Shown piece after piece: positions 35,440-48,454 of a stretch of DNA of 64,000 nucleotides (position 1 is the first letter of the stretch; every line of letters begins with the position of its first letter). The DNA lies in assembly GCF_004193775.1 (NCBI RefSeq), contig NC_041009.1:45749534-45813533 (forward strand), in the 5' to 3' direction. The notes below the pieces were generated by a model, which was not told the DNA's origin, searched no databases, and saw only the letters and a program-made list of their open reading frames with translations. A program made the translations under genes and the position numbers. The stretch comes from Glycine soja. Lineage: Eukaryota > Streptophyta > Magnoliopsida > Fabales > Fabaceae.

Positions 35440-38400
35440 TGAACATCGAATTAGGATATCCAAAGATATAATATGTATGAACATTAATTATCCACGCACA
35501 TCTTTTTAACACTATTAATTGTTGTGTTAAAACATTGTGGTATCATCTCTATATTTTGCTTTAGAATTCCGTGTGGTTTGGCTCAATAATAATTAAGTTT
35601 GCTTTTTCAGTTTGTAGTTTCAATAATCTTGTAATGTTAAAAGGCTTGGCCTTTGGGCCAGTCCTAATTGAAATTAAAGATAAAGATGCTTTCTTTTTTA
35701 TCAATAAAACATTATAGCATAAAGATGCTTTTTATATACTATAACGAACAATATGTTAGGAGAAGCGAAGACTCAATATGGATAATTAGGCTCTTTTTTT
35801 ATTTGGTTAAAAAGAAAATGAAGATAAAAAGGAGGAAAGAATGACTTTTTGAAATACATTAATATTTTTATGATTTTGTTTTCTTTATTTTTCTTTCAAA
35901 TTAAATTTCAAACTTCTCTCCCTTCATTTTTTCTTCATTCAAACAATCAATGGGAAGGATTATTATTGTTTAATTTCTACAATAATTTTGGGACCACATT
36001 TGTTTCTTTTTTTTTTTTTTACTTTAATGTTGCAAGTATCTTCGAAATGCATACATGCTAAAAAGATAAAAATTGAGGTAGATATATAAATTAATGTGTA
36101 CAGTATCAAATATTATGCTTAAAATTTTTATGTTCAAATAGACTAAATATCATTAATGTATCCTCTCCTTTGACTGTCTTTTGAGGCACTTAACTCAATT
36201 ATTTTCAAAGCAAGTCTCTTCAAACTCTACTGTAGGTAACCTTTTTTATATCCTGTAGAATGCATACTACATCGATATTTAAATTGATGTTGTTTAACAC
36301 GATATTAAATGTAGGTATATTTAACAGATTCAAAATCAATATTGAATCTAGAAAATTAATATTGATTCCTCTCAAATTCGATGTAGAGTGTGGAACATAT
36401 TCATGAATTAAGATGCATCCTACACTGGTTTATTGACAAAAATGATATGTTAAAAGTTACACCTACTTAATTTTTGCAAGAATTGATGTAGAATCTATTT
36501 TTTTTGTTTTACTTTTGCATTTAGTTGTGTTCATTGTCTCATTTTATACCTGTAATTATGGATCTTTTTTTACACACCATCACTCATATTTTGCCAGTTT
36601 TAGGTTCAATGTTAATCATAATAATCAACAGAACGTAATTAATAAAATTATAAAATGAAAGCTTTCAAGACACAAGTTTTTAAACTGGAAAACACCTACA
36701 AATTAGAATAAAAAAACACACATCATCAAGACAAAAGAAACAACTTCACTATTATGAGAAAAAGGCTAAATGATCTTTTAAAAATTTCATTTAATCCTTT
36801 ATTTTTGTAAATTGGTCATTCCATCAAGGTAAACATAACACCCTTAATTAATATAAATCTACCAGTAGTTAAAAACCATGACTATAATATATAAAAAATA
36901 TCAATTCATTTCATAAAAAATATTAACAAAAAATAATAAACTTTGATAGTCTTTTGTGGCTCCAATGACCACTAGATCAATGCATTATTTTTGTCAATAG
37001 ATGTTTTTATTAGAGTTTACTAATGATATATATATATATATATATAATCCTATAGTTTCCACCAAAATAAATTTAAAAGATATCTTAGTTTTAGACTTAG
37101 TGAAAAAGTAGTTGCAAACAAGTACTTTAAAACCCGAGAGAAATGGGGTAGAAAAATGTTTCTGGAATAATTTTAAGTTGTTTATAACTTAAGAGAGAGA
37201 AAAGAAAAATAAGTAATAGTGTAATAGAAAAAAAGAAATAGAAAAAAAAATTATTAATTAAGTGTTTAAAATTTTTTGTTGTGAGAATAATTATCATGAA
37301 TTACTTGCAATAGAATGACCGATTCAATTGTCGTAGTCAAATCATCATGAATCTATCACCAAAAATTATTCAGTGGTTAAATAATTTGACATTGACAGTT
37401 TCATAAATTAACCTGCGGATTGGTGCTCTTTCTTCATGCATATATAACCACTAAAACCAGAATATATATGTTTTTGAGGGTAAACTTAGAAATCCTTTCT
37501 AATGCTCTTACACTAAAAAATCCTTTTTCACTAGAAAGTCGACGTCAGTGTTGATCATTTTCTATATATGTTTGAAATTTTTTATTTCAATAATTAATTA
37601 ACGTGGATTAATATTATAAAATAATTATAAGTTATTTATTATTAGTGAATTTTATATTATTTGATTAAATTAAGTGAATTTTTTAGATTACTAAATTAGA
37701 TGATAAATGAATATATGTTAGTATTGATTCATTTAGAAAATAATAAAAATTTTATTAAGTTAATATGCTTTAACAAGACTATGATTTTCAATATATCATA
37801 TTGTCATACATAATTTCTCCTCTATCCATATGAACGATATGTTAGGAAGGTTTCCTTGAAAAAGAAATATGTTTTGATTGAACAAGAATATAATGTCACT
37901 GTTAATGTTAGTAATACATAACTATATAAAAATCTTACAAAGTCGACACTTAAATCATGAATCAATCTAAGATTATTTTTTTATCTAATCAAATATGTTA
38001 TAAATTTTAACGCTTTTTTGGATTATTATTCTAGACTAGACATGTGAATTTTAACTTTTACGTGAATAATAAAAAATAAAAATTAAAGGCTAAAGAGATA
38101 TTCCAACACTAACAACACACAAATATAAATTTGTCTCAATAAATTTTATTCCCCAAATAAATGGTTTGGTTGCCAAGAAAAATATTACTATTCACTGATG
38201 TGAATACTAAACTTCTTTCATGCTATTTTAATTTAAATATTTCTTTTAAATTCTCTTTCATTCTTTTTTTTCTTCTACCCAACCAAATTCATCCTAAAGT
38301 GCCAATCCTGATTGCCTTTATCTTTTTCTCTTTTTTTCCAATTCATTCTATCATTCGATATGATAGTCTTCGTCAAAAAGATGATATTTTCTTTTGGATA

Positions 38401-39380
38401 CGATAGTGCATTAATGTTAGTTAGGTCTGACCAAAATAAATGAATAAAAATAAGGTATCATGGTTTTAGACTTCGTCGATAAAAAACTACTAAGTAATTT
38501 AAAAATCGAGGTAAAAATGAATTAATCATCATGTATTGCCCTGCAATAGATCATGACCGAATCAATTATTGTAGTCAATTCGCCATTGTAGTTCTTCTAC
38601 ATAATCATGAATGTATTATCAACAATTATTCAGAGGTTAAATTTGACATTAACAGTATGATAAATTAACCTGCAGCAATCCCTTTAGGATAAGAACATAT
38701 TGATTTTCTGTCCATGAAAATGGATGTTTTTGATTTGCAGCTCTTTTATCAAGTCTTCGGCTTTGTCTTTTTGGATTGGTTATATATTTCTTTTGGTATT
38801 CCTATTTGTCAAATTTCTTTTCGTCATATGCATATAAAATTGCAATAGTTGAAAACAACATATAAATTATATTCGATAAAACTAATTAAAAAAATTAATT
38901 AAAAGCTGGAAAGTTAATCAAAAATTAAAAAATTAAATGAAAGTCAAAAAATTAGTTAGTAATTAAAAACTAAAAAATTAACCTATTAAACTAGAAGTCT
39001 TCAATAGAACTAGTTGTTGTTGATATACTGAAAAATATAAAATGATAAAAAATAATAACACCGTATTTTATTTTAAAATATATAACAAGAAAATCAGTAA
39101 ATATATTAAGAATAAAAGTAAAAAAAATGTAAAAAATTAGAAGATAAAAACTAACATTTTTAAAAAAATTTACTTCAATTAATATTTAAAAAAAATAGAA
39201 GTTACTGACAAAATTTATTCATGATCAAATAATCAAATAAACTTTTTAATTGATAAAAAAATTAAAAATTAATTAAAATATTTTGTTAGACATAACCTAA
39301 TTAATAACTAGAATGGAAATTTCAAAATTATTTTGTTGAAATTATATAAGTTGAATATATAACAATAAACAAATATAGAT
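35440..39380. other. Array DNA without a gene
   Basis: 35440-35670 is the 3' flank of fragment R1. Beyond it are AT-rich DNA and partial copies of array blocks, including one with TTTGTCTCAATAAATTTTAT near 38131. The stretch 36200-36500 repeats GATGTAG-type words on both strands and may be a transposon remnant. The frames at 35849-36061 and 38161-38406 have no support. Confidence 0.45.
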
Positions 39381-39957
39381 TTTTGTCTCAATTTAATTTA
39401 CTGCCTAAATAAATGCTTGCATTTCGGGGAAAGACCCTAAAATTTGTCCGTATCATCAAAAGTCTAGTCACTCGTCAGTGAGCAAGTTAGAAAGCAAGTC
39501 CTGTTTTTTTAGGTGACTTGACCATAATTTAGTTGACTTAGACATGTAGTTAGTCATCTAGTCGAACACATGTGAATACTAAATGAATTTAGTATAAATA
39601 ATTATTTTTGCCTCTAAATATATAAAATTTTGATAAATTTATTTTCAAAAGATAAAAATTTTAATTTGTAAATAATTACTTACTCTGCGGGTCTTTAAAC
39701 TAATACAAAATTTATAATTAGGCCATTAAACTTTTTTTTTGTTTTTAATTAAATTCCTGAATTTGTATTTATTTTTTTATTTAGTTCCGTGTTGGATCTT
39801 TACTAAGAAAACAAATACAAGTTGTACAACCCAATTGAATAAAAACAAAATTCAGACACACTTAGTTAAAAACAATAAACAGTACGTTCAGGGACTAATT
39901 AAAATAAAACTAGTGACTTTTTTGCAGCACACTTCATTGATTTGAGACTATAAATAC
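39380..39957 (+). promoter_or_regulatory. Promoter of peptide gene R2
   Basis: The conserved block (TTGTCTCAATTTAATTTACT, AAATAAATGCTTGCATTTC, GTCTAGTCACTC) leads to TATAAATA at 39949-39956, about 85 bases before the ATG. AGTCA words give the W-box core TGAC on the reverse strand; this hints at, but does not show, WRKY control. A segment of about 270 bases between the block and the TATA box is not shared with the other copies. Confidence 0.6.
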
Positions 39958-40041
39958 ATGATAACATGCTTAATAGTTTATATCCATCCAAAAGGAAAAT
40001 TGAAATACATCTACTAAGCATTAGATATATATCCCGAAACG

Positions 40042-40912
40042 ATGAAGGCTATTATTGTTTTCTTCTTACTCTTGGCCTCTGTTTTTTTCCTTCCCAGTTC
40101 AACTCTAGCTCGACAACTACTGCAGAAAGGTAAACTCACTACTCTCAACTTCTTCAAATCACATAAGCATCTTCATAATAAACTTGCTTTCCATCAATAT
40201 ATTATATAAAAGGATTTGCAGCATGTATATCACGTTTAATTTGTTTATGTTTTAAATTATAATGAATTAATCACAATTCGAAACTTACCAAACTCCCATA
40301 TGAAAGAAAGCTACACCAACATTATTAAGGTTTAAAAATAATATTTTGTATCTTTGATAAATATTTAATTTTTGTGTTTACATTTTAACAAATTTTTATT
40401 TTATATTGTGTTCTTAATAAAATAATAATTATTTTTGGTGTTTGATATTTTTTTGCCCTTAATAAATTAATGAATTGTGTTTGTATTCTCAGATAAAAAT
40501 TCATTTATAATTTAGTCAAGATTAAAATAAATTTTGTTAATTCATTGAACACTAAAATAAAATATCAAAAATCATAAATAAAATTATTATTTTATAAAAA
40601 AATTTAACGTATAATAAGAATTTATTGAAAAAAAACATAAAAATTAAGTATTTATCAGAAGTAAAAAAAAAATTTAAGCTTATTATATATTAATTAGTCG
40701 ATAGATGCATCAATGTATCATGCATGTATCAAACCTGCCTGCTTCGTATATTATGCAAACACTGACAAAAAAATTATGTGAAATATGAATATTATTATTA
40801 ATTAATGATATATATATATGCAGGAGGGGTGACTGGATGTACAACGAACCCGAATATACCTTGCTATCCGCCACCAAAACGAGCATGTCCTATATATATT
40901 CGTAATTGCTGA
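40042..40912 (+). CDS. Secreted Cys/Pro-rich peptide R2 (RALF-reminiscent)
   Basis: This two-exon gene encodes a 58-aa precursor. Exon 1 is 40042-40129, ending in phase 1 at AAAG|GTAAAC, and exon 2 is 40824-40912, following TATGCAG. Residues 1-23 form a clear signal peptide (MKAIIVFFLLLASVFFLPSS, TLA) with a cleavage site likely after Ala23. The mature part is short and basic, with four cysteines in the order C-TTNPNIP-C-YPPPKRA-C-PIYIRN-C, ending at the last Cys. The P-x-Y-x-R-x-C end recalls RALF peptides, but RALF genes are normally intronless and their Cys spacing differs. It is expected to be secreted and to act outside the cell. Function is unknown. Confidence 0.75.
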
Positions 40913-41023
40913 CGAAAATTATATGTTTCTGGACTCTAAAGTTTCACTCAAATCGAGGGGAGAAGCAATTAATGTCATGCTGCTATATATATATATATAT
41001 AGTTTTTATTTGGTGCCTCATCT

Positions 41024-41163
41024 TTTTAACACTATTCCTGTGTTAAAACTCGGTGGTGTCACATCTTTGCTTTAAAATTCCGTGTTCTTTTCCAGTTTGC
41101 AGTTGCAATAATCTTCTAATGTTGTACTGAGGCAAAGGCTTGCCCTTTTAGCCACTCAATAAA
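41024..41163 (+). terminator. 3' UTR stem-loop and poly(A) signal of R2
   Basis: TTTTAACAC (41024-41032) and GTGTTAAAA (41040-41048) form a perfect 9-base stem with a 7-base loop. AATAAA sits at 41158-41163. The same stem recurs after the other family members. Confidence 0.6.
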
Positions 41164-41359
41164 TATGAGAACTTCATTACGTACGTGCCTTTCAATTTTA
41201 TTTAAGTTTTCCAAATACAAACTGTTGAAGGAAGACATTTATTTTGAGAGTCCAAATAACTTAACTCTCAAAAACATAACTTCTTATAATGTTTCTAACC
41301 AACAAATATAGTTTTTATTCACGGGACTTGGAATCAAAAACTCTTTTTGTACGTTTTTA

Positions 41360-41374
41360 CAGCTTGAGGAAAAA

Positions 41375-41429
<55 letters not shown>
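41360..41429. repeat. (TA)n microsatellite
   Basis: A TA tract of about 70 bases lies downstream of peptide gene R2. Confidence 0.95.
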
Positions 41430-41432
<3 letters not shown>

Positions 41433-41509
41433 AGTTAGACTTTTAACTGTATTTTAATGATAACTTCATTTATTATAAAATTATAATAAGTAATTTTCTT
41501 ATCATTCAC

Positions 41510-43590
41510 AAAGTAAAAGCAAAAACAGAAAAAGAAACTATCTACACACAAGACATTGGTGTCCACATAGTCAACGAAGAATCATTATCAGCAGGACATT
41601 TTGTCCACACGAGTTGCTATCACAGTATCATTGTAGCAGTCAACAAAGGAAATATGACCTTCTGTTGTTGTATAAAACTTTAATTATCTGCTCAATCAAA
41701 GGATGATACGGATTAATAATAATGAGTTATTATAAAAAAACATATATAATTTATTTCAGAATTTTTAGTTTAAATTATTATTTAAAAAATATTTATCAAG
41801 CGATTGAATAATAATTTAGTAAATTAAAAATATTTTAGCATATTTTTAAAATTAAAATTAATATATTTAAATTTTTTATAATGAAGGTTCTTTATCGATG
41901 TATAGTTAAAAAATTATATTATATTTTAACATAAGAGAGTAGTGACAGTGTTATAATCTCAAGGAGTTAAAGTATAATTAACTCTACATTTTAATATAAG
42001 AAGGGAGGGTAGCGTAATATTTACTTCTCTTGGGATAAAAAGTATAACTTCTTTTAATGGTGTCAAATTAAATGGACTAGATTGTATATTTCAGCATAAG
42101 AGCAGTGTAATATTTATATCTCTTAGGGAACGAAGTGCAATTTTATTTTATCAAGTCTTATTGGTGAAAGTTTTTGACTTTGTCTTTCCTTTGCATTTTC
42201 ATTTCTATTTGGCAAATTTCTTTTCATATGCATATATAAAACTTCACAAGTTGGAAACAATATAATAAGAAGGAAAATTTAAAATTGTTGAGTTTGAAAT
42301 TTGATTCAATAACAGTAAGCAAATATAAATTTGTCTCAATGAATTTTCTTGCCTGAATAATGTTTGTGTTTCCTCTAAAAAAAATGAGTGTTCCCAGGAA
42401 ATACTCTATCATTACTTTTTTCTGATTACTTTTTTCTTTAATTAGTTCATTTTTCGTCCAATTCATTCTATCATTAGATATGATGATAGTCTCCCCACGC
42501 ACACACATATATCAGAAATTCAGACTTGGTCAAAAAGTACTTGTAGACAAATACTTTAAAACCCGAGTGAAAATGAAACTAAAATTATCATGTATTGCTT
42601 TGCAATAGAATGACCAAGTCAATTATTGTAGCCAAATCTTCATGAATATATTATCAATAATTATTCAGAGGTTAAATTTGACATTGACAGTTTCGTAAAT
42701 TAACCTGCAATTCCTTTTCGGTGCTCTTTGTCATGCATAACCACAAGATAAAATATAGTTGTATAACAAAATATATAACTAAAAGAAAAAAAGAAAATAA
42801 ATAAATTAAAATTTAAAAAGATAATAAATGATAAAATAGAGAAGATAGATAGACATAAAATATAACATTTTGTATAAAGTATTATGTGTATCACTTCTCT
42901 AACCAAAATATTAATTGAAGGTCAAGTTACAAACTCCTTTACATGGATCTTTCTATTGTATGTCTAAAGAATCTTATCTTACACTAAAAAACACTTTTAA
43001 TTTCACTATAAAGTCGTCTGCTAATTTTGATCATTTTCTATAATAAATATTTCATTGAATTTGTTTACAGAGTATAAATATATTAAAAATATTTTATTGG
43101 AAAAGAAATCAAATAAATGACTTATTAATTAACTAAAAAATATTATTTTCTTAAAAGCCAAGTTAGGTAGCTTATTTTATTTCTGATAATTATTTTTTGC
43201 GCACCCTCTTGATTTATTCCAAATATTTAAGACAAAAAAACTACTATTTCCTTAATTTAAATTATTTATATAAGATATTAAAGTAATTTTATACATTTAA
43301 TTAAAAAAACAAAATCTTCCAATTTTCTCTCGTCTCCTCCAAACTCTCGTATCTCTTTTCTATCTTTTTCAGTATCCCACGTTCTCCTATCCCAAATGTT
43401 TCTCCGTATCTCACTCATCCGTAACAATTGAGAAGAAAAAAGGATTGCAATATGGTAACAAAAAAGGTTGATTGGCGGAAAAAGATGAAAGAAACCAAAG
43501 AAGAGAAAAAAATTGAGTTCAAATCGTTTTCACTAATAATAATTAACAAATTAATAATTAATATCATTGACCTTTAAAAAAAATTGTTGA
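41510..43590. other. Array DNA without an intact gene
   Basis: 41510-42240 resembles 51540-51966 and 62840-63420 (shared AGCAAAAGCAGAAAAAGAAA, ACATAGTCAACGAAGAATCA and TTATCTGCTCAATCAAAGGA). A copy of the promoter block start lies near 42318-42380 but leads to no gene. The frames at 42224-42508 and 42700-42906 on the minus strand are not supported. Confidence 0.6.
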
Positions 43591-43833
43591 ATTTTTGTTC
43601 CATAACAATAAACAATTTTTTTTGTCTCAATGAATTTTATTCCCTAAATAAATGTTGCATTTCCAGGAAATAACCTAAAAATTTTGTCCATTATCCAAAC
43701 TCTAGTCAATGTGCGGTATATCTAACTTGACAAAAAAATCTTTTTGATTAAAGAGCAAGTTACAAAGATATATGTGACTAGTCAACATTTTCTCTCTCTT
43801 TCTCCACCATTCATTGATTTGAAACTATAAATA
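43590..43833 (+). promoter_or_regulatory. Promoter block of fragment R3
   Basis: The conserved block (TTTGTCTCAATGAATTTTAT, GCATTTCCAGGAAATAACC, CTAGTCAATGTGCGGTAT) ends with TATAAATA at 43826-43833, the same arrangement as in the intact genes. Confidence 0.65.
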
Positions 43834-43910
43834 GATGATAACATGCTTTATATATGCAAAAGAAAAAATATTGAATTATAAGCAACAAGCTTTAAATATA
43901 TTTTCCAATC

Positions 43911-44250
43911 ATGAAGGCAATTCTTATTGCATTCTTACTGTTAATCGAAGGGTAACACTCCATGCACTAACTACTCTAAAGTTGTTCAAATCTCATGAAG
44001 AAATTAATATACCAAACTTGTTTTTCATCAAGAAATTAATATTGCTTTCCCGTATCTATATCACGTTTGGCTTTGTTAATTGAAAATGAATCTCAACTTA
44101 AAATGTACCAAACTCTCATGCAAGACAACCACGTACACCAATTTTATTTTATTTTTATTAATCTGGCTCTTTTATGCTTTTATATTAGTCTGGAGATGTA
44201 TCATTTATCAAACCTGCATGCTTTAGCATATTTGTGGATAGCAAACTGAT
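43911..44250 (+). pseudogene. Peptide gene fragment R3: damaged exon 1 plus intron
   Basis: The exon (43911-43951) begins MKAILIAFLLL exactly as in R7 (55091). It then loses 41 bases that would encode the rest of the signal peptide, and joins at GAAGG|GTAACAC. The loss shifts the frame and ends translation within a few codons. The following DNA to about 44250 matches the R7 intron, but no mature-peptide exon follows. It is therefore a pseudogene under an apparently complete promoter. Confidence 0.8.
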
Positions 44251-44404
44251 GAATTAATTTAAATAATTGTAATCAGAAACAATAAAAATAAATTAACATA
44301 AAATTAAACTAATTAACTAAATCAAGCAAGAGAAGAAAAACAAACCCTAGGAGGATATGTTATATATCTCTCTGAATTAAAATAAAACTAGTAATTTTTT
44401 TGCA

Positions 44405-45639
44405 GCACTTTTATCAAGTCTTATTGCGAGTCTTCGGTCTTATCTTTCTGAATTGATGATTGAGTTTTTAAGCCCCTTTCCATATTTTTATTGGTTAAAT
44501 TTGTTTTCTTCCTCATAAAATAAAATTTCACTAGCTGAAAACAACATAATCAATAGGGTGGAAATTTTAAACTATTTTGTTGAAATTTAGTTCAACAAGA
44601 GTAACAAATACAAATTTTTGTCTCAATAAATTTCCAGGAAATATCCTAAAATTTGAGTATTTATCATCCAAAGTCTTATCTACGAACCAGACAAGAAAAC
44701 ATTTTAACATTTAATTTAGTCCTCCAGTGTCACCAAGTGACACAGCAAGTCCTGTAATTAGTCATTTATACAAATTTTGAACTCTTATTATGAGATTATG
44801 AAATTTCAAGTCAATTTTATGTTTCGAGTCTTTCTGAAGTCTAGTCAATGTGCGGTATAGAATCCGACAATAAATCTTTTTGAAGTTTAGTCGTCCAGTT
44901 AGTGGCATGTTAGAAACCAAGTCCTATAATTAGTCATTTAGACAAAGAGATGTGGCTAGTAAATATTTTTTTTCTCCGCCCCCACTTCATTGTTTTTATC
45001 GAAATTATAATCATAATTTATATTAAATATTATATAATTTTGTAATAAATTAAAATTTTGAATTTTTTTATTTAATAAAAAAATGAATTACATATTTTAT
45101 CTTTAAATATTTATTTGTTAATAGAATTATTTTAATGAAAATTTCTTTATTATTTTGAACATATTTTTCTTTCAAGATACAATTTTCACTATTATAACAT
45201 AAATTTTTTTGCAAGTTTGAAACAATATAATAATAGGAAAGAAATTTAAAAAGTGTTGCGTTGAAATTTACTTCAATAACAGTAAGCAAATATAAATTTG
45301 TCTTAATGAATTTTATTCCCTGAATAAATGTTGGCGTTCACCGGAATACTCTAAAGCTGCCTTTCTTGTTTGTTTGTTTTTATTTCTTTTCCAAATCATT
45401 AAAAGCATCGAACCAGTACTTATTACTGGATCACGAAAAGATGTTTTTAGATTTCGCATTTTAAATCCTCCTTTTTTAAGTTTTTTTTTCTATCAATAAT
45501 TTATTTAAATTTAATATTGTTTTTTCTTATTCTAAAAAATATTAGTTATATTTCTTTAGAATCTTTTTTTTCTTTTTCATATTCTATTCTATACTATAGC
45601 ATAGGAAACCGAAAAAAATGACAAAAAAAATTAGAAAAA

Positions 45640-45707
<68 letters not shown>

Positions 45708-47240
45708 TATGATATCTTCTTCGTTTTTTTGGATATTTTAGATATAATAGTGTATTAGTGTCAGTTCTAACTGAAAAAAATAAATAAAATATATCAAAGT
45801 TTTAGACTTCGTCAAAGGATGTTTTTATGGAGCTCTTTTATCAGGTCTTCTTGCAAGTCTTCATGATTTTTGTCTTATTGGATGGGTTATATGTTCCTTT
45901 CTGTATTCCTATATATTTGTCAATTTTTTTTCATTTAATATGCATATAAAATTTCACTAGTTGAAAGCAACATAATTAATAGGATGAAAATTTAAAAATT
46001 ATTTTGTGGAAATTTAGTCTCAAAATTTAAAATAATTTTTTGTCCCCAGATTTAAAATATGTTTCTTTAGTCTTCTTGGTTTGTAAATAACTTATTTTGG
46101 TTCTTAAAACATTGTTAAAAATTCAGTTAACGTGACTAACATTATGTTTTCTGGTAGTTTTTAAAATATGATTTATGTCCGGTTTTAAACTCTTAAAATT
46201 TAAATTAACAAATAATGTTTTAAAATAAGTTTTGTAGTGATTTTAAACTCCAAAATCCAGCAAAGCCAAAGCAAACATCATGTTCATACATTCGAGCAAA
46301 ATCAATTCCAATGTGGGTCTGAAGAATTAATTGTTTTTATTCAATTGAATTGCAAAATATATTAAAAAAGGATAGACTATTGTGAAAATAAAAGAAAATA
46401 ATAGAAATTGAAATTTCTCTATAATATAATAATTTTGAAGTGAAATTTTATTTGAAGATTAAAAGTTATTTAAAATTTTAAAAATTGAATGCAAATCAAA
46501 CTTTATGATACCGAGATCTTTGAAGACATTTAATTACTTTTCTAATGCATATACTACTTATACAATAATATTAATTATTTATGTTATTGTCATCTACTAA
46601 AATAAAATTATCAAAATTGAAAATGTTAAAATCCTAATATGAGGTCTACTATATCACAAGTTAGATTAAAAAGTTTAGTTTTGATTTCTATCAAAAAATT
46701 TTTTTTATTATGGTAAAAATTAAAAACATATTGGAACAAAAGTTCATAAATTAAGACCGGACAAATTTTTTTCCTTAAGCTAAATGTGAAAATTTTGAAA
46801 AAAGTTCGAGAATTATAATCATAATTGATGATATTATTTATCTAATAAATATTCTTTTCTTAGTAAAAATAATGTACTTTTGTATTTGTAACATTAATTT
46901 TAAGAAATAACATCAAGTTTTAATTTTAAAGCCAAGTTAGGTAGCTAATTTCGTTTCTAGTAATTTTTTTACGCACTCTCTTGGTTTATTTCAAATATAT
47001 AAGTTAGGATAAGAACATGCATACTGATTTTCTGTCCATTCAGTATTCGAGAAAAAAGATACATGAAAATGTTAGAACATGAAATGAATATTTTTGCAGC
47101 TCTTTTATCAAGTCTTCGGCTTTGTCTTTCTGGATTGGTTATATGTTCCTTTCTGTATAATATTCCTATTTGTCAATTTTCTTTTCATATGCATATAAAA
47201 ATTCAATAATTGACAACGAACATAATTAATAGGATGGAAA
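44405..47240. other. Array DNA with stacked promoter-block copies
   Basis: Partial promoter blocks lie at about 44610-44980 (two successive parts, with GTCAATGTGCGGTAT near 44847) and about 45285-45350, none followed by a signal-peptide exon. A TA microsatellite spans about 45641-45703. From about 46007 the sequence is the left part of the large duplication whose partner begins near 59461. Confidence 0.6.
45641..45703. repeat. (TA)n microsatellite
   Basis: A TA tract of about 60 bases lies inside the peptide array. Confidence 0.95.
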
Positions 47241-47527
47241 TTTCAAAATAATTTTTTGTCTTGACGAATTTTATTCCAAAAATAAATGCTTGCATTTCCA
47301 GGAAATACCCTAAAATATGTATGCATCATCAAACTTCAAAAGTCTAGTCAATGTGCGGTATCGAATCTGACAATAAATCTTTTTGAAGTTTAGTCGTCTA
47401 GTTAGTGAGCAAGTCAGAGACCAAGTCCTGTGTAATTAGTCATTTAGACAAAGATATATATGCATGTGCATGGCTAGTAAATATTTTTTTTCTCCGCCCC
47501 CTCTTCATTGATTTGTGACTATAAATA
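47240..47527 (+). promoter_or_regulatory. Promoter of peptide gene R4
   Basis: The block includes GACGAATTTTATTCC, GCTTGCATTTCCAGGAAATA, CTAGTCAATGTGCGGTAT and TTAGTCGTCTAGTTAGTGAG. TATAAATA lies at 47520-47527, about 87 bases before the ATG. It is almost identical to the R9 promoter (60680-60966). Confidence 0.7.
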
Positions 47528-47613
47528 CATGACAACATACAATAATATATCCTTGCAAGTTCAAAGTAATTAAAGTTGAATAATATCTGCTGAGCATTAA
47601 AAGTTCCCCAACC

Positions 47614-48202
47614 ATGAAGGCAATCCTTGTTTTCTTTTTACTCTTGGCCTCTATTTTTTTCCTTCCCAGTTCAACTCTTGCTCGACAACTGGAGGGTAAC
47701 ACTTAACTAGCTACTCTCTACTTCAAATCTCATACACATGTTCATAATAAACTTGTTTTCTATCAATATAAAATATATAAGGCTTTATATATGCAGCATG
47801 CATATCACGTTTGTTTATGTTTGAAATTAAAATGAATTAATCGCAATTTGAAATTAAGCCTGCCAAACTCCCATGGAAGACAGCCACGCACACCAATTAT
47901 TAGTCCGTAGATGGATGTATGATGTATTTATCAAATCTGTCTATTATTTATTGTATGTTGGGTGGTAGAGTGGAGATGAAAATTTTGAATTAAAATATTT
48001 TTGTGACTAACAAAGTCATACAAAAAGAATTAATTATGTGAAATATTAACACCATTATTATTATGCTGCAGGCGGGGTGACACCTGGTACCAACGATCCT
48101 AATATTAGATGTTCCCCCGGCGGCAGTTATAGGTCTTGCCTCCCCCCATCGCCACCAAAACCACCATGTGATCCGTATATTAGGAAAGGTTGCTTACCAT
48201 GA
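47614..48202 (+). CDS. Secreted Cys/Pro-rich peptide R4 (RALF-reminiscent)
   Basis: The two exons are 47614-47695 (phase 1, GGAG|G|GTAAC) and 48072-48202 (after CTGCAG), giving a 70-aa precursor. The first 23 residues are a signal peptide ending in STLA. The mature part reads NDPNIR-C-SPGGSYRS-C-LPPSPPKPP-C-DPYIRKG-C-LP. The first half resembles the RALF pattern C-S-x-x-G-x-Y-x-x-C and the end resembles N/D-P-Y-x-R-G-C. However, a Cys directly precedes DPY, the last Cys of canonical RALFs is absent, and an intron follows the signal peptide. It is expected to be secreted. R9 is its duplicate, with a changed mature region and an almost unchanged signal peptide. Function is unknown. Confidence 0.8.
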
Positions 48203-48268
48203 AACTACCGCCAACAGTACTATAATTATGTATGTAGTTTTTAATTCTTGGTACTTGCTGCCACATCT

Positions 48269-48454
48269 TTTTAACACTCTTCCTGTGTTAAAACTCGGTG
48301 GCATCATATGTCATCATCTCTATATTCCGTGTGGTTTGGCTGAATAAATTAAACATGTGTGCTTTTATTCCAGTTTGCATGCAGTTGCAGTAATCTTGTA
48401 ATGTTGTACTGAGACAAATTAGGCTTGATCACCAGCCTAATCCAATCCAATAAA
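48269..48454 (+). terminator. 3' UTR stem-loop and poly(A) signal of R4
   Basis: TTTTAACAC (48269-48277) pairs with GTGTTAAAA (48285-48293). AATAAA occurs at 48449-48454. Confidence 0.6.

Larger units (their letters stand above)
34594..42740. repeat. Dispersed array block (left type), four copies
   Basis: A block containing ATGTATTGCCCTGCAATAGA, then ATTATTCAGAGGTTAAATTTG, then GACAGTTT-ATAAATTAACCTGC recurs at about 34594-34830 (degenerate), 37290-37430, 38520-38680 and 42580-42720. The copies lie on the same strand and upstream of the peptide promoter blocks, which supports repeated tandem duplication of a whole module. Confidence 0.75.

Noticed and set aside
36200..36500. Possible DNA transposon end with repeated GATGTAG words
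   Set aside because: I could not find paired ends or a target duplication, so it is mentioned only as a possibility in the regional note.
47505..47702. Minus-strand frame of 65 codons over exon 1 of peptide gene R4, and its twin at 60944-61138
   Set aside because: They are antisense shadows of the conserved signal-peptide exon and promoter. Their conservation is explained by the duplication of the plus-strand gene.
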